A stretch of DNA of 64,000 bases from RGIG3159 sp045640565 (GCA_045640565.1 JAZUFG010000114.1:10440-74439), one strand, 5' to 3'. Positions 8,386 to 17,495 are shown, numbered from the stretch's first letter. Numbers and translations are program-made. Notes: a model not told the origin generated them from the sequence alone.

Positions 8386-8414
8386 TTGAAGAAAGGCCTG
8401 CTTTCGTATATAAT
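8386..8414 (+). promoter_or_regulatory. Promoter of the methyltransferase-NudC-transporter run
   Basis: TTGAAG, 17 bases, TATAAT, 47 bases before the ATG at 8462. It is divergent from the YARHG promoter within the same 209-base gap. Confidence 0.65.
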
Positions 8415-8461
8415 AGTTAGGATTAAATGCAAACGGAATCTTTCCGAAAGTCGGTGAATAG

Positions 8462-9598
8462 ATGAACAAAATAACCTATTGCGTCCCCTGCCTTTTCGGT
8501 CTGGAGGGACTTGTCGCCCAGGAGCTTAAACGCCTGAATATGGAAGATGTCCGCGCAGAGGACCGCAGAGTCTTCTTCAGCGGAAGTGAAAAAGAAATCC
8601 CCCGGGCAAACCTGAACCTGCGCATGGGCGAACGGGTCATGATCCGCCTCAGCGAATTTGAAGCCCGCTCCTTTGAAGAGCTCTTTCAAGGAGTCAAAGC
8701 CATTCCTTTGGAGGAATTCATTCCCGCCGACGGCGCTTTCCCCGTAAAGGGTTATAGCCTGAACAGCCAGCTCCATTCTGTTCCGGACTGTCAGGCAATC
8801 GTGAAAAAAGCTGCTGCCACCCGTCTAAGCAGCGTTTACGGTATCAGCTGGCTGCCGGAAAGCGGAGCCCTCTATCAGCTCCACTTCTCTATCATGAAAG
8901 ATAAGGTAGAGGTCTTTCTGGACTCTTCCGGAGAGGGCCTTCACAAACGGGGCTATCGCGCCGTTGCCAACTTGGCCCCTCTCCACGAAACCATGGCTGC
9001 TGCCATGGTGGAGCTCAGCAAATACCGGGGGAAGGAATTCTTCTGGGATCCCTTCTGCGGCAGCGGCACGATCTGCATTGAAGCCGCTCTCATGGCCCTC
9101 AACCGGGCTCCCGGCTTAGGCAGAGGCTTTTCCGCGGAAAAGTGGGCCTTTCTGAGCAAAGAATCCTGGCAGGAGGCCAGAACAGAGGCCTTAGACAAGG
9201 AATTCCGGGGAAATTATCGGATCCTCGGAACGGATATTGATCCCAGCAGCCTTGAAATTGCCCGGAGCAATGCCAAAAAGGCGGGCGTGGACAGGCTGAT
9301 CAGCTTCCGGGAGGGCGATGCCTGCAAGCTGGAGCTTCCGAATCCGGACGGCGTCATCGTGACCAATCCCCCCTATGGGGAGAGGATGCTGGAGCAGCGG
9401 GAGGCCCAAGGGCTTTACCGTTCCTTTGGGCGGCATATCCGCTATGCAGACGGCTGGAAAGTCACCCTGATCTCCTCCGAGCCGGAATTTGAGCACTATT
9501 TCGGCAAGCAGGCCGATAAAAAGCGTAAGCTTTATAACGGACGCCTGCAGTGTTATGTCTATCTATACAGCGCAAAGCGCTTTGACGGGAGAAAATGA
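8462..9598 (+). CDS. THUMP-domain RNA (guanine-N2) methyltransferase
   Basis: A 378-residue SAM-dependent RNA methyltransferase of the RlmL/TrmN group, predicted to methylate the exocyclic N2 of guanosine in 23S rRNA or tRNA. The N-terminal ~160 residues are a ferredoxin-like plus THUMP RNA-binding unit. The C-terminal part carries the SAM motif (DPFCGSGTICIEAA) and the catalytic Asn-Pro-Pro-Tyr at 302-305, characteristic of N2/N6 amino methylation. It is the size of the single-domain Firmicutes form, without the second RlmK half of E. coli RlmL. It leads a plus-strand run with one- to eight-base gaps or short overlaps. Confidence 0.9.
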   Translation: MNKITYCVPCLFGLEGLVAQELKRLNMEDVRAEDRRVFFSGSEKEIPRANLNLRMGERVMIRLSEFEARSFEELFQGVKAIPLEEFIPADGAFPVKGYSLNSQLHSVPDCQAIVKKAAATRLSSVYGISWLPESGALYQLHFSIMKDKVEVFLDSSGEGLHKRGYRAVANLAPLHETMAAAMVELSKYRGKEFFWDPFCGSGTICIEAALMALNRAPGLGRGFSAEKWAFLSKESWQEARTEALDKEFRGNYRILGTDIDPSSLEIARSNAKKAGVDRLISFREGDACKLELPNPDGVIVTNPPYGERMLEQREAQGLYRSFGRHIRYADGWKVTLISSEPEFEHYFGKQADKKRKLYNGRLQCYVYLYSAKRFDGRK

Positions 9599-9599
9599 C

Positions 9600-9887
9600 A
9601 TGGAACACTACAAATTCTTCCAGAACCGGGAATGTGAATACTTCCCCTGCCACAAAAACGCGGACCCGGACCATTTTAACTGTCTCTTTTGCTACTGTCC
9701 CCTTTATGCTTTAGGGGAGCGCTGCGGGGGCGCCTTTCGCTATACGGAAGAAGGAACAAAAGATTGCAGTTCCTGCCTGATCCCCCATAAAGCGGAAAAC
9801 TATGAGAAAATTACCGGCCGCTTTCAGGAGATCAGCGCGCTCTGCAAAAAAGAGCCTGCTCCCACAGAAAAAGGGAGTGTGAAATGA
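9600..9887 (+). CDS. Cysteine-rich small-domain protein
   Basis: A 95-residue protein with nine Cys (12, 17, 28, 31, 33, 42, 56, 59, 82) and two His, matching in pattern the cysteine-rich small domain family (Pfam PF04071 as I recall it) seen in anaerobes, often near cobalamin genes. It probably binds zinc or an iron-sulfur centre; no enzyme activity is known to me. No cobalamin gene is adjacent here. It starts one base after the methyltransferase stop and its own stop overlaps the NudC start (ATGA), so translation is coupled. The start chosen places the conserved Tyr-Lys-Phe-Phe motif at the N-terminus. Confidence 0.8.
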   Translation: MEHYKFFQNRECEYFPCHKNADPDHFNCLFCYCPLYALGERCGGAFRYTEEGTKDCSSCLIPHKAENYEKITGRFQEISALCKKEPAPTEKGSVK

Positions 9888-10717
9888 TACAGGATCTTGC
9901 ACCCAGCTCGTTTTCAAATGCTTTTGAGCTGCACCTGCCGGAAAAGGGGGAGCCTTTGCTTCTCTACCGGGGCAAGGAAGCGATTCTCTCCCTCCGGGAC
10001 GGAGAGATAGTCCTTCCCAGACTGGGAGACTATCCCGGGATCCGGGCGGAGGATTGCCGCTTTGCTTTTCGGATTGACGGGAAAGCTTACGCTCTCTCTT
10101 TGATTCCCCCCGAAGAAATCCCAGAGGGTTATAGCCTTTATCCCTCCTCGGAATACCGGCATTTTGCCCCCAGAAAGGAGCTATTTGCCTGTGCCGCCGG
10201 CCACAGCCTTTTCCGCTGGTACCGGGAAAACCGCTATTGCGGATCCTGCGGAGCGAAGCTTCAGGACGCGCCCCGGGAGCGAGCGTTGGTCTGTCCTTCC
10301 TGCGGCAGCATTCGTTATCCGAAAATCTGCCCCGCGGTCATTGTTGCCCTGCGGGACGGGGAAAAGCTCCTGGTCACCCGCTACAAAGACCGGCCTTTCA
10401 AAGGGCTCGCTCTGGTGGCGGGATTTGCCGAAATCGGCGAAAGCATAGAAGATACCGTCCGCAGGGAGGTTTGGGAGGAAACCGGGCTCAGGGTGAAAAA
10501 CCTCAGCTTCTACAAGTCCCAGCCCTGGGTCATTACGGATTCCCTGCTATTCGGTTTCTTCTGCGATCTTGAAGGAACAAGCGAGATCCGCCTGGAGGAG
10601 GACGAACTCAGCTATGGCGAATGGATGGACCGCAGGGATCTTCCCCCGGATGAAAGCCATGTGAGCCTGACTGCTGAAATGATGGAGTGTTTCCGCCGGG
10701 GGCAAGACAGAAAGTGA
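9884..10717 (+). CDS. nudC: NADH pyrophosphatase NudC-like Nudix hydrolase
   Basis: A 277-residue Nudix enzyme predicted to cleave NAD(H), or NAD caps on RNA, to NMN and AMP. The family layout is complete: N-terminal domain, four-Cys zinc ribbon (Cys119, 122, 137, 140), then the Nudix box from Gly180 to Leu202 with its Arg-Glu and Glu-Glu metal ligands. The downstream NudC marker Ser-Gln-Pro-Trp is present at about 212-215, but the Pro-Phe-Pro that normally follows is Val-Ile-Thr, so substrate preference may differ. ATGA overlap with the preceding gene. Confidence 0.88.
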   Translation: MIQDLAPSSFSNAFELHLPEKGEPLLLYRGKEAILSLRDGEIVLPRLGDYPGIRAEDCRFAFRIDGKAYALSLIPPEEIPEGYSLYPSSEYRHFAPRKELFACAAGHSLFRWYRENRYCGSCGAKLQDAPRERALVCPSCGSIRYPKICPAVIVALRDGEKLLVTRYKDRPFKGLALVAGFAEIGESIEDTVRREVWEETGLRVKNLSFYKSQPWVITDSLLFGFFCDLEGTSEIRLEEDELSYGEWMDRRDLPPDESHVSLTAEMMECFRRGQDRK

Positions 10718-10724
10718 GATTATC

Positions 10725-11918
10725 ATGAACTCTTTTATCATCAAAAAATTCATTAAAAATTACGAGGATACGGATTCCCCTTCCGTCCGGGCTTCCTATG
10801 GAAGAGTCAGCGGCATTTTCGGAATCTTGGGGAACTTCTTTCTCTTTCTGGCAAAGCTGATCATCGGCAGCCTTTCCGGATCCGTTTCCATTACCGCCGA
10901 TGCCATCAATAACCTTTCCGATGCTTCCTCTTCCCTCATAACCCTGGCCGGCTTCAAGCTTGCTTCCAAACCCGCCGATGAAAAGCACCCTTACGGTCAT
11001 GCCAGAATCGAATATTTCTCCGCTCTGATTGTATCCGTGCTGATCCTGGTCATTGGTGTGGAACTGGGAAAATCCTCCATTGAGAAAATTCTCCATCCGG
11101 AGGCCGTGGAATTCTCCCTGGCCCTCGTTCTGGTTTTGGTCCTTTCCATGGCCGTAAAATTCTGGATGGGCGGCACCTTGAAAGAAATGGGAACGCGCAT
11201 CCATTCTTCCGCTCTGATTGCCTCCGGCACCGATTCCCGGAACGATGTGATCTCCACGGGCGTCGTGCTTCTGAGCTGTATTGTCGGCAAAATCACCGGG
11301 CTGCGAATCGACGGCTACATGGGCCTTCTGGTGGCGATTCTCATTCTAAAATCCGGCATTGATATTGCCAAGGAGACCCTTGACCCCCTGCTGGGTGCCG
11401 CACCCGACCCGGACCTGATGCAAAAGGTGACCGACGACCTGATGGCAGAGCCCCTGGTACTGGGTATTCATGACATGATGATCCACGACTACGGTCCCGG
11501 CCGTTCCATCGGCTCCGTCCATGCGGAAATTGACTGCAAGACCGACGTCATGGAGGCCCATGAGGCCATAGATGATCTGGAAAAGCTCTGCCTGGAAAAG
11601 CACAAGGTTCTCATGACCATCCACTACGATCCCATCGTGACCGACGATGAAGAGCTGAACCGGATGAAGGAAAAAGCCAATCGGATCATTCAGGAAATCA
11701 ACCCCGAACTTCTCCTGCATGATTTTCGCATGGTCCGCGGAAAGGGTCATACCAATTTGATTTTTGATCTGGTCATTCCCTTCTCTCTATCCAAGGAAAA
11801 AGATACGCTTAAGGATGATATTCAAAAGCGCCTGCAGGAAGGCGAGGAAATGACTTATTATGCCGTGATTGAATTTGACCTCAAGAGTTTTAACCAAGCA
11901 AAAACGGAGCCTCAATGA
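10725..11918 (+). CDS. Cation diffusion facilitator (CDF) family metal transporter
   Basis: A 397-residue metal/proton antiporter. Six membrane segments lie within about residues 25-215. The metal-site Asp pair is seen in ITADAINNLSD near residue 55, with a matching SGTDSRNDV motif in the fifth segment near residue 170. A cytoplasmic ferredoxin-like domain (HAEID, HEAID) follows, with a longer C-terminal extension than short CDFs such as FieF. Metal could be Zn, Fe, Mn or Cd; sequence alone does not decide. The stop overlaps the MATE start by ATGA. Confidence 0.9.
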   Translation: MNSFIIKKFIKNYEDTDSPSVRASYGRVSGIFGILGNFFLFLAKLIIGSLSGSVSITADAINNLSDASSSLITLAGFKLASKPADEKHPYGHARIEYFSALIVSVLILVIGVELGKSSIEKILHPEAVEFSLALVLVLVLSMAVKFWMGGTLKEMGTRIHSSALIASGTDSRNDVISTGVVLLSCIVGKITGLRIDGYMGLLVAILILKSGIDIAKETLDPLLGAAPDPDLMQKVTDDLMAEPLVLGIHDMMIHDYGPGRSIGSVHAEIDCKTDVMEAHEAIDDLEKLCLEKHKVLMTIHYDPIVTDDEELNRMKEKANRIIQEINPELLLHDFRMVRGKGHTNLIFDLVIPFSLSKEKDTLKDDIQKRLQEGEEMTYYAVIEFDLKSFNQAKTEPQ

Positions 11919-13270
11919 ATAACAGTTTATCCTCAGACAAAATTGAACTTTTTGAAAGCCTGAAAGTCAGCAGAGCCGTTGCAAAATTGGCAGTTCCCAC
12001 AGTGGTCGGCAGCCTTGTGATGATCCTCTACAATCTGACGGACACGTTCTTCGTCGGCATGCTGGATGACCCCATTGAGACCACTGCCGTCACCCTGATC
12101 GCGCCTCTGATTCTCCTCTTTAACGCCGTGAACAACCTTTTCGGCGTGGGAACGGGGAGCATGATGAGCCGGGCCTTAGGGCAAAAAGACTATGAATCCG
12201 TCAAGCGGACCTCTTCCTTCGGCTTCTACGCCGCCCTCCTTTCCGGTCTCTTCTTTTCCATTGCCTCTCTCCTCTTCCGGGATCCCATTCTGCAGCTTCT
12301 GGGCTCTGGGGAAGCAGACCGGCAGGCTACTGTGGCCTACATGAAATGGACCGTGCTTTTCGGGGCAACGCCCGCCATACTGAATGTTGTGCTGGGGAAT
12401 ATGGTCCGTTCCGAAGGCTGCGCTCTGCACGCAACCGTGGGGACCGTCAGCGGATGCCTTCTCAACATTCTCCTGGACCCCTTCTTTATTCTTCCCCGCT
12501 ATCTGGGCCTAGGGGCCGAAGGGGCCGGCCTTGCCACCTGCCTGGCAAACTCCGCCGCCTGCCTTTATTTCTTCGCCTATATGCTCCTGAAACGGAAGAG
12601 CAGTTTCGTCAATGCAAGCCCCTCCTATGCCATTCCCGGCCGGAGGATCGTGAAGGAAGTATTCGGCGTCGGCATTCCCGCGGCGATTCAGAATATTCTG
12701 AACGTGAGCGGCATGACCATTCTCAACAATCGGATGGCGTTTTACGGGGCAGAGGCCGTCTCTGCAATGGGGATCGCCCACAAAATCGCCATGCTGCCCA
12801 TGTATGTTTCCATGGGGATCGGTCAGGGCATCATGCCCCTGGTCGGTTATAACTACGCCTCCGGTAACAAGCAGAGAATTCGTGACACCCTCTTTTTTAC
12901 AATAAAAATATCCGGTGTCCTCGTGCTTCTTATCGCAGGTTCTTTCCTGGCATTTCCCCGGGCAATCATGCAAACCTTCATGGAAAACAAACTGGTGGTA
13001 GATTACGGCTCCGCCTTTCTCCGGGGGCTCAGTTTTGCCTCCCCCTTCCTGGCGATGGATTTTCTTGCCGTCGGTGTTTTCCAGGCTTGCGGATTGGGAA
13101 AATATTCCTTCCGCTTTGCCATTGCCCGGAAAATCCTTCTGGAGATTCCCGCGATCCTTCTTCTGGATCTTCTCTTTCCCATGTACGGAATTGCCTATTC
13201 CCAACTGATCGCAGAGAGCGTCCTCGCAGTCTTTGCCGTAATCCTTCTGCGCAGGATCATTCGGGAATGA
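11915..13270 (+). CDS. MATE family efflux transporter
   Basis: A 451-residue polytopic protein with twelve predicted membrane segments in two homologous halves. The N-terminus carries the MATE hallmark of a short amphipathic start, then VPTVVGSLVMILYNLTDTFFVG, and GTGSMMSRALGQKD in the loop after helix 2. Members export cationic drugs or metabolites using Na+ or H+ gradients. Translation is coupled to the CDF gene upstream, so export of ions and organics may be co-expressed. The specific substrate is unknown. Confidence 0.92.
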   Translation: MNNSLSSDKIELFESLKVSRAVAKLAVPTVVGSLVMILYNLTDTFFVGMLDDPIETTAVTLIAPLILLFNAVNNLFGVGTGSMMSRALGQKDYESVKRTSSFGFYAALLSGLFFSIASLLFRDPILQLLGSGEADRQATVAYMKWTVLFGATPAILNVVLGNMVRSEGCALHATVGTVSGCLLNILLDPFFILPRYLGLGAEGAGLATCLANSAACLYFFAYMLLKRKSSFVNASPSYAIPGRRIVKEVFGVGIPAAIQNILNVSGMTILNNRMAFYGAEAVSAMGIAHKIAMLPMYVSMGIGQGIMPLVGYNYASGNKQRIRDTLFFTIKISGVLVLLIAGSFLAFPRAIMQTFMENKLVVDYGSAFLRGLSFASPFLAMDFLAVGVFQACGLGKYSFRFAIARKILLEIPAILLLDLLFPMYGIAYSQLIAESVLAVFAVILLRRIIRE

Positions 13271-13324
13271 AAGATCGTCTTCCCTTTTATCTTGAAATAT
13301 CTTTATCAATAAGGAGTATTTATT

Positions 13325-14143
13325 ATGCTGTCGCTACAAGAAGAATGGACAGGAAAAGTCGCAATCATTACCGGCGGTTCCATCGGAATCGGCAGAGGCT
13401 GCGCGGAAATATTCACAGAGGTGGGTGCCAATGTTGTCATCTGCGGCAGAAATGCCGCCGTTGGCGAAAAGACAGCAAAAGAAATCACGGAGCGGGGCTA
13501 CGGCGTCTGCACTTTTTTCCAGGCAGATGTCAGCAAGGAAGCGCAGGTCAAGGCGCTTGTGGATTTTACCGTTGAAAAATACGGCAGGCTGGACTGCATT
13601 ATCAATAACGCCGGTTATTATCCCGCCGAAAAACGCATTGACGATGTCCTTGAGGAGGATATTGACGCCGTTTTCAAGACGAATTTTTACGGTGTCGTCT
13701 TCGGCTGCAAGCATGCGCTGAAGCACATCCGGAAGACAAAAGGTGCCGTAATCAATGTGAGCAGCGTGGAATCCATTCAGGGTATGGAATCTGCCTTTGC
13801 CTACACGGCAACCAAAGGTGCCATTGACACCTTCACAAAGTCCCTGGCCATCGATGAAGCCAAAAACGGAGTTCGGGTCAATGCTCTCCGTCCCGGAAAT
13901 ATTCTGACGGAAATGTACTATTCCAACCTTTCCCGCGAGCCGGACAAAGAAGCCTATGAGGAATACCAGAAAAAGGTCCAGTGGTGGGGCCGAGGCGGAC
14001 AGCCCCGCGAAATGGGCACCGCTGCCCTCTTCCTTGCCAGCAATTCCATGGCCAGCTTTGTCACCGGTACCACTTTGCTTGCAACCGGCGGCTATGAAAT
14101 CGGAGAATCCCCGAAGATTCACCGGATGGAGTGGAACCAATAA
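13325..14143 (+). CDS. Short-chain dehydrogenase/reductase (SDR)
   Basis: A 272-residue cytosolic NAD(P)-dependent oxidoreductase of the classical SDR type. It shows the dinucleotide motif TGGSIGIGRG (about 16-25), Asn-Asn-Ala-Gly, the catalytic Ser of NVSSVES and the Tyr-X-X-X-Lys pair in YTATKGAID. The C-terminal ~20 residues extend past the common core. The substrate (sugar, steroid or acyl) cannot be read. It has a good AAGGAG site but sits 54 bases after the MATE gene; no separate promoter is obvious, so it may be the last gene of the run. Confidence 0.88.
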   Translation: MLSLQEEWTGKVAIITGGSIGIGRGCAEIFTEVGANVVICGRNAAVGEKTAKEITERGYGVCTFFQADVSKEAQVKALVDFTVEKYGRLDCIINNAGYYPAEKRIDDVLEEDIDAVFKTNFYGVVFGCKHALKHIRKTKGAVINVSSVESIQGMESAFAYTATKGAIDTFTKSLAIDEAKNGVRVNALRPGNILTEMYYSNLSREPDKEAYEEYQKKVQWWGRGGQPREMGTAALFLASNSMASFVTGTTLLATGGYEIGESPKIHRMEWNQ

Positions 14144-14162
14144 CTATCCACACATATAAACA

Positions 14163-14205
14163 GGGTGCGCTGCAAATCGGGAATTTGCAGCGCACCCTTT
14201 ATTTT
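14163..14205. terminator. Terminator between SDR and PfkB kinase
   Basis: A fifteen-bp stem (GGGTGCGCTGCAAAT, loop CGGGA) followed by CTTTATTTT on the plus strand. It ends the plus-strand run and lies just downstream of the convergent kinase gene as well. Confidence 0.85.
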
Positions 14206-14213
14206 CAGTATTA

Positions 14214-15146
14214 TTACATCAGCTCTTCGATCCGAATCTGCGGGAGGAGAGCTTCCATTTCCTCTGCGGTAGCCGTCTCGCTGCCCGGATGCATGACATG
14301 AGCAGAAGATATAGCCATGGATCGCTGACAGATCTCGCTCCATGAGCAGCCCTGCTCCGAATAATAAGCCAGAGCAGCCATCATGGAATCTCCGGCGCCG
14401 GTCTGCCCCTTCACGGGCACTTTTACCGTAAAGCCGCGAAGGACCTGATTCTCCGTGACGAAAAGCGCTCCTTCCGCTCCCAGGGATACTACCACCCGTT
14501 CGATCCCCCGCTCCACCAATTCCTTGGCGGCGGCGATCACATCAATATCATAATAGAGATGGCGACCGCAAATATCCTCCAGCTCCGACTTGTTGGGCTT
14601 GATCAGGAAGGGCTTTTCTTCAATAGCCATAAGCATCGGCGTGCCCACCATATCCATGCAGACCTTCGCCCCTGCGGCCTTCATCTCGCGGACCCAGCCG
14701 GCAATCAGATCATCCGGAGTTTCCGGCGGAACCGTACCCGCGAAAACGACATAATCCCCGGGATGGACCCGGCGGGAAAGATTGGAAAAAACGTCCTCAA
14801 AGGTCTGTTTCTCCACTGCACCGCCCCGCTCATTGATCTCCGTAGAAGAATGCATGGATTCGTCCATGAGCTTAATGTTGGTCCGGGTCGGGGTCTCCGA
14901 CATGGAAAAAACCGAATTGATGCCCATTTCTGCCAGACAATGCTGAATATAAAGGCCGCTCTCCCCGCCCAGAATCCCCATTGCCAGGGTATCGCCCCCC
15001 AGAGCATGAACTGTCTTGGAAACATTGATACCCTTGCCGCCGGCATCCAGGCGGGTGCTGGAAACGCGGTTCGTTCCGTTAATCGTCAATCTCGGGAGGA
15101 ATACGGTTTTATCCATTGCGGGATTCAATGTCACTGTTAGAATCAT
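14214..15146 (-). CDS. PfkB-family sugar kinase, 1-phosphofructokinase-like
   Basis: A 310-residue ribokinase-fold kinase. It opens with ILTVTLNPAMDKT, typical of FruK/LacC, has the GGKGINVS sugar-binding motif near residue 38 and the C-terminal anion-hole motif GQTGAGDS with catalytic Asp. The best guess is phosphorylation of fructose-1-phosphate to the bisphosphate; tagatose-6-phosphate kinase is the main alternative. No PTS transporter or FruR regulator is adjacent, which is unusual for fruK. ATG 15146 is chosen because AGGAGG lies six bases upstream; a TTG two codons earlier abuts that site. Confidence 0.85.
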   Translation of the reverse strand: MILTVTLNPAMDKTVFLPRLTINGTNRVSSTRLDAGGKGINVSKTVHALGGDTLAMGILGGESGLYIQHCLAEMGINSVFSMSETPTRTNIKLMDESMHSSTEINERGGAVEKQTFEDVFSNLSRRVHPGDYVVFAGTVPPETPDDLIAGWVREMKAAGAKVCMDMVGTPMLMAIEEKPFLIKPNKSELEDICGRHLYYDIDVIAAAKELVERGIERVVVSLGAEGALFVTENQVLRGFTVKVPVKGQTGAGDSMMAALAYYSEQGCSWSEICQRSMAISSAHVMHPGSETATAEEMEALLPQIRIEELM

Positions 15147-15175
15147 AGCCAACCTCCTAAGAAAAATGTTGTTAT

Positions 15176-15204
15176 ATTATAACGGATTTCCTGTAAAAAG
15201 GCAA
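15176..15204 (-). promoter_or_regulatory. Promoter of the PfkB kinase gene
   Basis: On the minus strand TTGCCT, 17 bases, TATAAT. Confidence 0.7.
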
Positions 15205-15220
15205 GAAATTTTTCGTTTTC

Positions 15221-15799
15221 TCATACCTCTCCGACATTCAGGGACTCCAATTCCCCGGCATAATCAAAGGGAAGATCCTTCAGGAGAATTTCCCGCAGGA
15301 AACGGAAAGTTTCCTCCTCGCCCTTTTTTGCAAGAAGAGTCAGGATATAGCGGACCTTCAGGGAGGAAACCGGATTCATGAAGCGGGTCTCCCCTGCAAT
15401 GGAATAATAATTCAGTGCGCCTGCATCCGTATAATTTTTCCCCAGGTAGGTTTTGCTGGCAGCGATCCGGTCCATGATCATCTCGGCCAGGTAACGGGGC
15501 GGGATCTCCACCGGATGATAGGCTTTCGTCTGGGGATCTATATCCGTCCAATATTCAAAATGGTGTTTGTTTCTTCCCTTGTGGTGCAGCCATGCCTTGG
15601 AGTAGCCGTTTTGTTCCCGTTCCTCCGCATTGGGACTGCGGGTACCCTGGTAATACTTTACCCCGGGCCAGAACTCCACGGGGGAATACTTGGAAAGGTC
15701 ATGGGTCAGGCCCTGGTAGTAGAGGCCCAGGGCAAAACAGCCCTTCCGCACCAGGCGGCGGTGGTGATTCACTGTTTTTAGGTGGCCAAAGAAATTCAT
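15221..15799 (-). CDS. DUF5662-like conserved protein
   Basis: A 192-residue soluble protein that I match to DUF5662 from its pattern of His and Asp residues: HLKTVNHHRRLV at the start, HDLSKYSPVEFW near residue 38, then HHKGRNKHHFEYW near residue 75. This array looks like an HD-type metal site, but no activity is established to my knowledge. The start at 15799 has an AAGGAG site; longer in-frame extensions lack one. It is divergent from yqeC across an 80-base gap. Confidence 0.75.
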   Translation of the reverse strand: MNFFGHLKTVNHHRRLVRKGCFALGLYYQGLTHDLSKYSPVEFWPGVKYYQGTRSPNAEEREQNGYSKAWLHHKGRNKHHFEYWTDIDPQTKAYHPVEIPPRYLAEMIMDRIAASKTYLGKNYTDAGALNYYSIAGETRFMNPVSSLKVRYILTLLAKKGEEETFRFLREILLKDLPFDYAGELESLNVGEV

Positions 15800-15818
15800 A
15801 AACTGCTCCTTTTCATGA

Positions 15819-15847
15819 TTGCAAGGAAAAATAGGATTCGGTATAAT
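15819..15847 (+). promoter_or_regulatory. yqeC promoter
   Basis: TTGCAA, 17 bases, TATAAT; the ATG follows 31 bases later. Confidence 0.7.
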
Positions 15848-15878
15848 AGCAGAAAAAAAGATGATTTGAGGGTTTTCC

Positions 15879-16547
15879 ATGAAGATTTCCGAGCTTTTGG
15901 GTGTTCACAAAGGAATCACGAGTCTGGCAGGAAGCGGTGGTAAAAGCACCCTTCTTCACCTGTTGGCCGAAGAAGCCGAAGGCACTGTCATTCTCTGCAC
16001 CAGCACCCACATGCGCCTTCCCGAAAAGTCGGACTATCCTTTCTTCTCCTCCGGGAAGGAGGAGCTCCCGGCTGCCCTGCAAAGGAACGGGAAAATCTAT
16101 CTGGGCAGGGAGGAAACGGGCAGTGGAAAAATGATCGCGCCGGATTGTCCCATTGAAAATCTGCGGACTTTTGCAGACTATGTTTTCGTGGAGGCGGACG
16201 GCTCCAGAGGGCTGCCCATGAAGGCCCATCTGCCCCATGAGCCGGCGATCCCCTCCGGTTCTGACCTTGTCCTCTGTGTCCTCGGAAATTCCTGCTTTGG
16301 GCGGCCTGTCGCGGAGGTCTGCCACCGGCCCGAGCTTCTGAAGAAACGCTTCGGGGTCGGGCCGGAGGAAAAGGTCCTTCCGGAGCTGGCAGCAGAACTG
16401 CTCCTTTCAGAGTATTCCTTTGATAAACTTTTTCTAAACCAATGTGACGGGGATTATCAAAACGCCGAGGCTCTTGCCCGGCTTCTCCCCATCCCTGTGT
16501 ATGCCGGGAGCCTTCTCCGAAGGGAATGGAGGCTCATCGCTCCCTAG
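15879..16547 (+). CDS. yqeC: Selenium-dependent hydroxylase accessory protein YqeC-like
   Basis: A 222-residue P-loop protein. The P-loop GSGGKST is at 18-24, a CTSTHM motif near 44, and the YqeC-typical FVEADGSRGLPMKAH with HEPAIP follows in the middle. YqeC proteins go with selenium-dependent molybdenum hydroxylases such as purine or xanthine hydroxylases in anaerobes, so the genome probably encodes one; none lies in this window. The 3' end overlaps a convergent radical SAM gene by 14 bases. Confidence 0.82.
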   Translation: MKISELLGVHKGITSLAGSGGKSTLLHLLAEEAEGTVILCTSTHMRLPEKSDYPFFSSGKEELPAALQRNGKIYLGREETGSGKMIAPDCPIENLRTFADYVFVEADGSRGLPMKAHLPHEPAIPSGSDLVLCVLGNSCFGRPVAEVCHRPELLKKRFGVGPEEKVLPELAAELLLSEYSFDKLFLNQCDGDYQNAEALARLLPIPVYAGSLLRREWRLIAP

Positions 16548-17382
16548 AGTCGGAATCAAAGCGCAGGGCATAGCCGCAGCGGCGGCAAAGGTCCTCCGCC
16601 CTTTTTCTTCCGGAAAAGCCGTCATAAATGGCCTTTGCCCGGGGAGAAGCCAGGATATCCTCCATGGTCTTACTATGGAGGTTTCCCAAAGCCAAGCTCC
16701 CCTCGTGATCCAGGCAGCAGGGAACCACCGTTCCGTCCACCAAAACGCCCAGCTGATCCCGGAGCCCATAGCAAAAGCCGTCAGGCCCGTTATCCCCGGC
16801 AGCTGCCTCGGGCCAATCAAATTTATCGCCATAATTCAGATAGCAGTTCTCTGCCAAACGGTAACCGCTGCGCTCCCTGCGCCATTCTCCGGGAAAGGCC
16901 GCATGGAGGGCAGCTTCTATTTTTGCGTTTTGAAGATTGGCGCCGCCCCCATTCCAAAGACGATAGGAAACGATGAAGGGCCGCTCCGAAGGCAGTGAGA
17001 AACAGGAAGCCAGATAGTCCCCGAGGCTGAGAGCTCCGAGGGAATTTGCTTCAAAGGAATGAAGAGAAATATTCACTTTATGCAACGCCCCGGCCCCCAG
17101 AAGAATCGGAAGCTTCTCCCGGAAGAGAGTGCCGTTGGTGGTCAGAATGACCCGAAAGCCCACCTCTCCCGCGAAATGAAGAAAATCCTTCAGAAACGGA
17201 TGGGAAAGAGGTTCCCCCATGAGATGGAAATAGAGATAATCCGTATAGGGGCGGAGCTTCGGGAGAAGCTCCCGGAAATCCGGGAGGGACATATCCGCAG
17301 GGGGCCGCTTCGTTCCGGGGCAGAAGGAACAGGAGAGATTACACCGATTCGTGATTTCCAGATAAATTTTATTGAAACGCAT
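16534..17382 (-). CDS. Radical SAM/SPASM-type protein
   Basis: A 282-residue radical SAM enzyme. The iron-sulfur motif is Cys14, Cys18, Cys21 (CNLSCSFC), with the GEPLSHP SAM-binding region near residue 58. A C-terminal SPASM/Twitch-like region has Cys in FCYGL, VPCCLDH and LCRRCGYA for an auxiliary cluster. Such enzymes modify peptides or act in cofactor pathways; no precursor peptide is visible nearby, so the substrate is open. The chosen ATG has GGGGGAG upstream and starts the canonical fold; upstream in-frame sequence lacks support. It overlaps yqeC tail to tail. Confidence 0.85.
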   Translation of the reverse strand: MRFNKIYLEITNRCNLSCSFCPGTKRPPADMSLPDFRELLPKLRPYTDYLYFHLMGEPLSHPFLKDFLHFAGEVGFRVILTTNGTLFREKLPILLGAGALHKVNISLHSFEANSLGALSLGDYLASCFSLPSERPFIVSYRLWNGGGANLQNAKIEAALHAAFPGEWRRERSGYRLAENCYLNYGDKFDWPEAAAGDNGPDGFCYGLRDQLGVLVDGTVVPCCLDHEGSLALGNLHSKTMEDILASPRAKAIYDGFSGRKRAEDLCRRCGYALRFDSDSRER

Positions 17383-17467
17383 AGCATTCTCCCCCAAAAT
17401 GATGCTGAAATTATAGCACATTAGCCGTAAATGAGCAAGAAAATGCAATGAAATTATAAGGAACATC

Positions 17468-17495
17468 TTGTACTTTTTACGAAAATGAGTATAAT
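17468..17495 (+). promoter_or_regulatory. Probable promoter of the DUF1846 gene
   Basis: TTGTAC, 16 bases, TATAAT; the start codon follows about 31 bases later. Confidence 0.5.
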
